Assembly (NCBI GenBank): GCA_023386345.1
Contig: JAEWJT010000004.1
Location: 62,001 to 126,000 of the forward strand
Length of the DNA stretch: 64,000 nt
Direction: 5' to 3'
DNA from: Bacillota bacterium
Lineage (GTDB): Bacteria; Bacillota; Clostridia; Tissierellales; Sedimentibacteraceae
Positions 59,170-64,000 of this stretch are shown here, one piece after another. A model generated the notes under the pieces. It was not told where the DNA came from. It saw only the letters and a program-made list of their open reading frames with translations, and did no database searches. The stretch's first letter is position 1, and every line of letters begins with the position of its first letter. A program made the position numbers and the translations under genes.

Positions 59170-61359
59170 ATGGCAAAAACACTTGTATTAGCTGAAAAGC
59201 CGTCTGTTGGCAGAGATTTAGCTAATGTTTTAAAATGTAATCAAAATAAAGGTTCTTATATAGAGGGAAATAATTATGTTGTAACATGGGCATTAGGCCA
59301 TCTTGTCGGTCTTCAAGATCCAGAGGATTATGATAACAAATATAAACAATGGTCAATGGAAAATTTACCCATGCTTCCAGAGCCTATGAAGCTTGTTATA
59401 TTAAAGAAAACTGCTAAACAGTATCATGAAGTGAAAAAACTACTTTTTAGAGATGATATAAATGAAATAGTAATAGCTACAGATGCAGGTCGTGAGGGCG
59501 AATTAGTCGGAAGATGGATTTTGGAAAAAGCAGGGATAAAAAAGCCTGTTAAAAGACTTTGGATATCATCACAAACTGACAAGGCAATTAAGGATGGATT
59601 TAATAATTTAAAGCAAGGCTCAGATTATAATAATCTATATAGAGCAGCAGTTTGCAGAGCTGAAGCAGATTGGCTTGTAGGATTAAATATTACAAGGGCA
59701 TTAACTTGTAAGCACAATGCACAACTATCGGCTGGAAGAGTTCAATCACCAACTCTTGCTATGATTGTGCAAAGAGAAGACGAAATTAAAAATTTTGTAC
59801 CTAAAGATTTTTATGTTATAGAAGCTAAATCTAAAGATTTTTCATTGCAATGGACAGATAAAAATAACAACCAAAGAACTTTTAATCAAGATTTTGCAAA
59901 TGATGTATTAACACGTATCAAAGGTAATAATGCAGTCATAGTTGATTTAAACGAGAGTGTAAAGAAAAAATATGCACCGAATTTGTATGATTTAACGCAG
60001 CTTCAAAGAGATGCAAATAAAATTTGGGGATATTCAGCAAAGCAGACTCTTTCAATTATGCAAAGATTATATGAAAACTATAAGATTTTGACATATCCAA
60101 GAACTGATTCAAAATATATTTCAACTGATGTAGTTCAGACTATACCGGAAAGGTTAAAAGCTATAGCGATAGGTGATTATAGAGTATTTGCACTTGATAT
60201 TTTGAAAAAAGGTATTAATTCCAATAAAAATTTTGTAGATAATTCAAAAGTTTCGGATCATCATGCTATAATTCCAACAGAGGAAAGTCCAAAACTGTCA
60301 AACTTAAATACTGAGGAAAGAAATATATATGATTTAGTTGTTAGGAGATTTTTAAGTGTTATGCTGCCTCCATTTGAATATATACAAACTAATATAATTG
60401 CTGACATAAATGGTGAAAAATTTATTGCTAAAGGAAAGGTTGTTAAAGCAAAAGGCTGGAAAAGCGTGTATGACATAGAGGACGAGGACGAAAATGATGA
60501 GGATGTTAAGGAGCAGATTTTGCCTAAGATTTCTAAAGGAGATACAATAAAAATTATTTCATCTGCAATAAGCAATGGAAAGACAAAGCCACCGTCAAGA
60601 TTTAACGAGGGAACACTTTTACTTGCTATGGAAAATCCGCATAAATTTATTAAGGTTGATAGTGTTTCAGCAAAGACACTGGGAGAAACAGGCGGACTTG
60701 GAACAGTTGCTACAAGAGCTGATATTATTGAAAAATTATTTAATTCTTTCGTTATTGAAAAACAAGACAAGGAAATAATTCCAACATCTAAGGGAAGACA
60801 GTTAATAGAGCTTGTCCCAACGGATTTAAAATCCCCTATTTTAACGGCAAATTGGGAAAATTGTTTGGAAAATATTAGCAAAGGTAAATTGGATGATAAA
60901 AAATTTTTAGATGACATGAAAAAATATACTATAGAGCTTATTAATGATGTAAAAGGAAGAGATAGTAAGTTTGTTCATAACAACATAACAGGAGTTAAAT
61001 GTCCTGAGTGTGGCAAAAAAATGTTAGAGGTTAAATCAAAAACTGGTATTATGTATGTTTGTCAGGATAGAGTTTGTGGACACAGAGAAACCATAAGCAG
61101 AAATACAAATGCAAGGTGTCCAGAATGCAAGAAAAAGTTAGTAATTAAGGGCAGTGGTGAAGGGAAAATTTATGTATGTTCAGGAGATAGTTGTAACTTT
61201 AGAGAAAAAGCTTCTGTATTTGAGCAAAGATTTAAAAATGATAAAAAAGCTGATAAAATAGAAGTCAATAATTACATGAAAAAAATGAAAAAACAAGCTG
61301 AAGAAGAACTATCAAAGGATAATCCATTTGCGGCATTAGGAGATTTGTTTAAAAATTAG
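59170..61359 (+). CDS. topB: DNA topoisomerase III
   Basis: TopB is a type IA topoisomerase that decatenates and relaxes DNA. The 729-residue protein has a TOPRIM domain ('LVLAEKPSVGRDLANVL', 'ATDAGREGELVGRWIL'), the type IA core with catalytic Tyr309 in 'LTYPRTDSKYIS', and two C-terminal zinc ribbons (CPEC...C...C near 612-640 and 655-680). The C-terminus is basic. The size is usual for the Firmicute enzyme. GGAG precedes the ATG. Nothing nearby suggests a mobile-element version. Confidence 0.97.
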   Translation: MAKTLVLAEKPSVGRDLANVLKCNQNKGSYIEGNNYVVTWALGHLVGLQDPEDYDNKYKQWSMENLPMLPEPMKLVILKKTAKQYHEVKKLLFRDDINEIVIATDAGREGELVGRWILEKAGIKKPVKRLWISSQTDKAIKDGFNNLKQGSDYNNLYRAAVCRAEADWLVGLNITRALTCKHNAQLSAGRVQSPTLAMIVQREDEIKNFVPKDFYVIEAKSKDFSLQWTDKNNNQRTFNQDFANDVLTRIKGNNAVIVDLNESVKKKYAPNLYDLTQLQRDANKIWGYSAKQTLSIMQRLYENYKILTYPRTDSKYISTDVVQTIPERLKAIAIGDYRVFALDILKKGINSNKNFVDNSKVSDHHAIIPTEESPKLSNLNTEERNIYDLVVRRFLSVMLPPFEYIQTNIIADINGEKFIAKGKVVKAKGWKSVYDIEDEDENDEDVKEQILPKISKGDTIKIISSAISNGKTKPPSRFNEGTLLLAMENPHKFIKVDSVSAKTLGETGGLGTVATRADIIEKLFNSFVIEKQDKEIIPTSKGRQLIELVPTDLKSPILTANWENCLENISKGKLDDKKFLDDMKKYTIELINDVKGRDSKFVHNNITGVKCPECGKKMLEVKSKTGIMYVCQDRVCGHRETISRNTNARCPECKKKLVIKGSGEGKIYVCSGDSCNFREKASVFEQRFKNDKKADKIEVNNYMKKMKKQAEEELSKDNPFAALGDLFKN

Positions 61360-61393
61360 GCTATTTATTCTCAAGTCAATAAAACAAATAAAA

Positions 61394-61455
61394 CTCCTAA
61401 GTATCAGATTTCGTTGTAAAGACATTATATAACAGAGAGTTAGGAGCTTTTAATT
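61394..61455 (+). terminator. Possible topB terminator
   Basis: CTCCTAA (61394-61400) and TTAGGAG (61440-61446) pair over 7 bp, with a 39-base loop, followed by CTTTTAATTTT. The long loop lowers confidence. Confidence 0.5.
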
Positions 61456-61458
61456 TTC

Positions 61459-61502
61459 ATTTAACTTTATAGTACGATATAAGACGTATTGTAAAGTTAA
61501 AT
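61459..61502. other. Perfect inverted repeat in the topB-acetyltransferase gap
   Basis: ATTTAACTTTA (61459-61469) and TAAAGTTAAAT (61492-61502) are 11-bp complements, and the loop contains a second short dyad (TACG...CGTA). It could be a second terminator or an element end. From here to the pseudogene at 61696 I see only AT-rich sequence. Confidence 0.5.
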
Positions 61503-61695
61503 GATTTATTATTATACATTATATATTCTTTATATCTATTAACTAATTAAGAAATATTATGATTTCATATAAATAAATTCTATTATGGAAATTCTAATTC
61601 TTTTTACAAAGTTTTTAAAAATAGTAAAATAAGATACAAATAAGATACAATTTAGATGTATAATGATTAAGGTGTAAGAATATTAAAAAAATAGG

Positions 61696-61882
61696 TATAC
61701 AGTTGACATGGAAACTGCAAGTATTGCTCATGTTTGTTATGTAAAAAAATTCCCTTTATTTCTATAGCTCTATCACAGACACAGCTACACATTCAAGAAT
61801 AGAAAATTTTGAAAAAAATTGTAAACATGCTTCTTTTGTCTCTAAAGATATTGTTTTAGATTTTCTAAAAGAATTATATTAA
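61696..61882 (+). pseudogene. Decayed C-terminal remnant of an MTA/SAH nucleosidase gene
   Basis: Reading across two frames gives the end of a 5'-methylthioadenosine/S-adenosylhomocysteine nucleosidase: 'VDMETASIAHVCYVKK' (the conserved VDME(G/T)A motif with the ribose-binding Met-Glu), then 'IPFISI', then 'TDTATHSRIENFEKNC' and a helical end 'DIVLDFLKELY' with stop TAA 61880-61882. At least two frameshifts lie near 61745-61775, and the first two thirds of the gene are missing. It is not functional. Its presence suggests a past deletion in this gap. Confidence 0.75.
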
Positions 61883-62064
61883 GACTAAGTCAAAATATCA
61901 TTAGAAAGATAAAAATATTTTTACTCTTCAGAGCTGCGGACTGAGAAGATTTGTTGATTGGAATTAATATTAATGTTTTAATTAAATGGTATTAAGGACT
62001 TGTATCATTTAGTATTTCATCCTTATTTATGGTCGAAACAATAATTTGAAGGAGAAGTGGATAT

Positions 62065-62634
62065 ATGATTAATAATTATCAAAAAATTTTAAATGATAAT
62101 AAAACATTAAATTCAAAAAAATTAATACTTAGAAGATTTAAAAAAGAAGATTCAAAGGATGTTTATGAGTTTGGCAGTGATGAAGAAACTTTGAAATATT
62201 TAACTTGGAATGGTTTTAAAACGATTGGTGATGCAAAGTCTACAATAATAAATCATTATTGGAAAAGGCAAGGTATTTATGCCATAGAATTGAAAGAAGA
62301 AAATAAGTGTATTGGATGTATTGATTTTAAATTAAAGCCTGAACATGAAAAAGCAAGTTTTGGGTATGTACTAAATCGTAAATATTGGGGTAGAGGATAT
62401 ATGACAGAAGCATTGTCTGAACTGTTGGAATTTTACTTTAGTAAACTTGACTTAAATCGTGTTGAAGCAACACATTATGTAGGTAATGAAGGTTCTGGTA
62501 AGGTTATGATAAAATGCGGTATGGAGTTTGAAGGAATCGCAAAGAAAGAAGTAAAAGTAAAAGGTGTTTTTCATGATGTAGTACATTATGGAATTACAAA
62601 AGAGAAATGGTTAGCTAGTCATTTAATTATGTGA
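62065..62634 (+). CDS. GNAT acetyltransferase, RimJ/RimL type
   Basis: The 189-residue protein starts with 'LILRRFKKEDSKDVYEF', has 'FGYVLNRKYWGRGYMTEALSELLEF' with the acetyl-CoA loop (W-G-R-G-Y-M) and 'NEGSGKVMIKCGMEFEGIAKK'. All are typical of RimJ/RimL ribosomal-protein or small-molecule acetyltransferases. GGAGAAG precedes the ATG. It lies after the nucleosidase remnant and 54 bases before a second GNAT gene. Confidence 0.9.
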   Translation: MINNYQKILNDNKTLNSKKLILRRFKKEDSKDVYEFGSDEETLKYLTWNGFKTIGDAKSTIINHYWKRQGIYAIELKEENKCIGCIDFKLKPEHEKASFGYVLNRKYWGRGYMTEALSELLEFYFSKLDLNRVEATHYVGNEGSGKVMIKCGMEFEGIAKKEVKVKGVFHDVVHYGITKEKWLASHLIM

Positions 62635-62688
62635 TTTGTTTAAGAAATAAATTAATAAATGATACGATATTTATTAGGAGATATAGAT

Positions 62689-63189
62689 ATGATAAAAAAA
62701 GAAGATTTTATAATAAGAACAGTTGAACAAAACGATATTGAATATATACATAGTTTAAATAATAGCGATTTTAGAGGAGAGTTTCAAGAATTTCAATTTG
62801 AGTCTAAAAAGTCTTTGATTAAACAGTTTGAATCAGATGGGATGTGTTCAGATAGATTTCAAATGCTAGTTGTAGAAAAAGATAATTTAATTATCGGATT
62901 AATCTATATAAGTTTTGTAAGAACTGGTCTTGCAAATATTGGCTTAGTTATTTGTGAAAATCAAAGAGCTAAAAATTTAGGAACAAAAATTACAACAACT
63001 ATTATTGATTACTTATTTAATAGCTATGATATAAAGAGAATTCAAGCAGATACTGATATTAATAATGCAGCAGCTCAAAAAGTTCTGGAAAAGGCTGGCT
63101 TTATAAAAGAAGGTATAATGAAAAGCTACAGATATCATCATGGTATCTATAATGATTCAGTTTTATATGCTGTTATAAAAAATAGTTAA
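62689..63189 (+). CDS. GNAT acetyltransferase
   Basis: The 166-residue protein has 'LANIGLVICENQRAKNLGTKITTTIIDYLF' with an acetyl-CoA loop (R-A-K-N-L-G-T) and 'NNAAAQKVLEKAGFIKEGIMKS', a RimJ/RimL-like C-terminus. ATG 62689 is used since AGGAG lies eight bases before it; the longer in-frame start ten codons upstream has none. It probably shares a transcript with the preceding GNAT gene but is not a close duplicate of it. Confidence 0.88.
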   Translation: MIKKEDFIIRTVEQNDIEYIHSLNNSDFRGEFQEFQFESKKSLIKQFESDGMCSDRFQMLVVEKDNLIIGLIYISFVRTGLANIGLVICENQRAKNLGTKITTTIIDYLFNSYDIKRIQADTDINNAAAQKVLEKAGFIKEGIMKSYRYHHGIYNDSVLYAVIKNS

Positions 63190-63217
63190 GATTGAATAAA
63201 AAAATTTGTTTTTACTA

Positions 63218-63248
63218 TTGACACAGACACTGTGTCTTCCTTTACAAT
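63218..63248 (+). promoter_or_regulatory. MerR-type promoter with 19-base spacer and dyad
   Basis: TTGACA (63218-63223), a 19-base spacer and TACAAT (63243-63248). The spacer and -35 carry the dyad GACACAG-ACA-CTGTGTC (63220-63236), with an alternative AGACAC-T-GTGTCT (63225-63237). Overlong spacers with a central dyad are the mark of MerR-activated promoters, so the downstream MerR gene is probably autoregulated. Confidence 0.8.
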
Positions 63249-63271
63249 TAAATCAGAGAGGAGATGAGCGA

Positions 63272-64000
63272 GTGGAAATTATGACAATCAGCGAGCTTTC
63301 AAAGACCTTTGAGGTATCAGCTAGAATGATTCGCTATTATGAAAAAATGGGACTATTTGAAAGTCAGAGAAAAAGAGATTATGCGTATCGTGTATATGAC
63401 GAACTTGCTGTAAGACGTCTACAGCAAATAATTGTATTAAGAAAATTGCGAGTTCCTTTAAAGCATATTGCAGTTATTCTAAATGACAGAGAGCAGGTTC
63501 AGGCTTTGAATCTTATTCGAGAGAATGTTTTCGAGCTTGAGGAGGAAATAAACGCATTGATTACTATTAGAAATATACTTAATACTGTTATATCACGACT
63601 TGACGAAAGCATACGTAGGAAAGTCCAGCTTGATATACTTAAAGATAATGAACTCATTGGAGTCGTTAATGCTCTTAGCCTTTCTAAGAATAATTTAAAG
63701 GAGGATCATTCAATGAATGATTTAAACAAAGCAAATGACAACATTCAGAGTAAGCTTAATGTAAGAATATTATTACTTCCACCATGCACCGTAGCTTCGT
63801 GTCATTATATAGGCGAAAATCCAGAAGAAAAAGCACACGATATGATGTCCAAGTTTATTCTTGAAAATAAACTTTATGAAGTAAAACCTGATGCGAGAAT
63901 GTTCGGATTTAACCATCCAAATCCTTCCAGAGATAGAGAGTTCTATGGATATGAAGATTGGGTTACTATACCAGAGGATATGGAAGTTTCAGAACCATAT
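63272..64000 (+). CDS. MerR-family regulator with C-terminal effector domain (partial at right edge)
   Basis: An open frame runs from GTG 63272 to the window edge (243 codons so far). Residues 4-75 are a MerR winged helix ('TISELSKTFEVSARMIRYYEKMGLF' and 'RVYDELAVRRLQQIIVLR'). A coiled-coil linker (about 80-125) follows, then from about residue 148 a GyrI-like effector-binding domain. GAGAGGAG lies about 8 bases before the GTG; ATG 63281 is a poorer start. At the domain junction AAAGGAGG (63697-63704) lies eight bases before in-frame ATG 63713, a possible second start as in TipA. It should activate its own promoter at 63218-63248 with bound ligand. Confidence 0.85.
   Translation, partial: MEIMTISELSKTFEVSARMIRYYEKMGLFESQRKRDYAYRVYDELAVRRLQQIIVLRKLRVPLKHIAVILNDREQVQALNLIRENVFELEEEINALITIRNILNTVISRLDESIRRKVQLDILKDNELIGVVNALSLSKNNLKEDHSMNDLNKANDNIQSKLNVRILLLPPCTVASCHYIGENPEEKAHDMMSKFILENKLYEVKPDARMFGFNHPNPSRDREFYGYEDWVTIPEDMEVSEPY
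63697..63715 (+). promoter_or_regulatory. Internal ribosome binding site and ATG in the MerR gene
   Basis: AAAGGAGG (63697-63704), eight bases, in-frame ATG 63713-63715 (codon 148). It is the strongest of the three internal start signals found in regulator genes of this window, and it would yield the effector domain alone. Confidence 0.6.

Noticed and set aside
59971..59981. TATGCACCGAA, a partial match to the repeated leader motif
   Set aside because: It is inside the topB coding sequence, lacks the CAATAGG and CATAATA blocks, and a match of this length is expected by chance.
60261..60917. 218-codon minus-strand open frame inside topB
   Set aside because: Antisense shadow of the topoisomerase core; composition is low-complexity Ser/Phe/Leu with no domain.
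1..64000. CRISPR arrays, tRNA or rRNA genes, transposases, phage genes, replication origin
   Set aside because: No regularly spaced repeats, no cloverleaf or rRNA sequence, no transposase, integrase or structural phage genes and no DnaA-box cluster were found on reading.

Overview
This window looks like chromosome from an anaerobic, low-G+C Firmicute, most likely a member of the Clostridia. The evidence is strong AT bias, AGGAGG-type ribosome binding sites, TTG and GTG starts, T-box leaders on aminoacyl-tRNA synthetase genes, a LexA box of the GAAC-N4-GTTC type, a Bacillus-type BirA operator, the YlxW/Sbp-FtsZ order, c-di-AMP cyclase beside YbbR, and a ferredoxin-dependent 2-oxoacid oxidoreductase. 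No tRNA, rRNA, CRISPR array, intact insertion sequence or prophage was seen.

Layout. 1-2.4 kb is the end of a cell-division cluster (DUF881, Sbp, FtsZ). 2.6-6.1 kb holds an ABC-F ATPase and a YgiQ-type radical SAM protein. 6.4-9.8 kb is a CapA-like protein, the c-di-AMP synthase CdaA and its partner YbbR. 9.8-16.8 kb is the best-defined metabolic unit. A sigma-54 activator sits next to a -24/-12 promoter with two upstream palindromes. That promoter reads into ptb, buk, a P-loop ATPase gene and the four subunits of a 2-oxoacid:ferredoxin oxidoreductase, and the unit ends at a strong terminator. Together these would turn branched 2-oxoacids into acyl-CoA, acyl phosphate, fatty acid and ATP, with reduced ferredoxin.

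16.8-28 kb is mainly minus strand and accessory: an AraC-GNAT fusion, a polysaccharide deacetylase, a zinc-ribbon membrane protein, T-box-controlled trpS on the plus strand, a frameshifted kinase, an acetyltransferase, a CPBP protein with a nonsense codon, a VOC protein, a serine hydrolase and a DUF4173/XRE/DUF2975 operon. 28-45 kb is a plus-strand run of small enzymes (CPBP protease, AraC-GyrI regulator, methylglyoxal synthase, LexA-controlled DinB, acetyltransferases, kinases, Nudix, deaminase), ending in galM-lacZ-kinase. 45-64 kb holds a MocR/GNAT divergent pair, an RsmJ-like methylase, an MBL hydrolase, a CPA2 antiporter/LysR pair, bioY with a BirA operator, ung, T-box-controlled thrS, topB, a decayed MTA/SAH nucleosidase, two acetyltransferases and the start of a MerR regulator.

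Most interesting signals. (1) Three regulators (two AraC, one MerR) each carry a strong Shine-Dalgarno sequence and an in-frame ATG exactly where the DNA-binding part joins the sensor or enzyme part. This suggests TipAL/TipAS-style production of a free C-terminal domain. (2) The two AraC paralogues share an operator of identical geometry, CTTGCAG-N13-YTGCAAG-N21-TATANT. (3) A short motif that could fold occurs twice, before the ABC-F gene and before capA. (4) The sigma-54 circuit, the LexA box, the BirA operator and the MerR 19-bp-spacer promoter can all be read directly. (5) A broken kinase gene has a canonical U UUU UUA slippery heptamer exactly at its frameshift. All assignments come from reading the sequence and from family knowledge; no database search was run.
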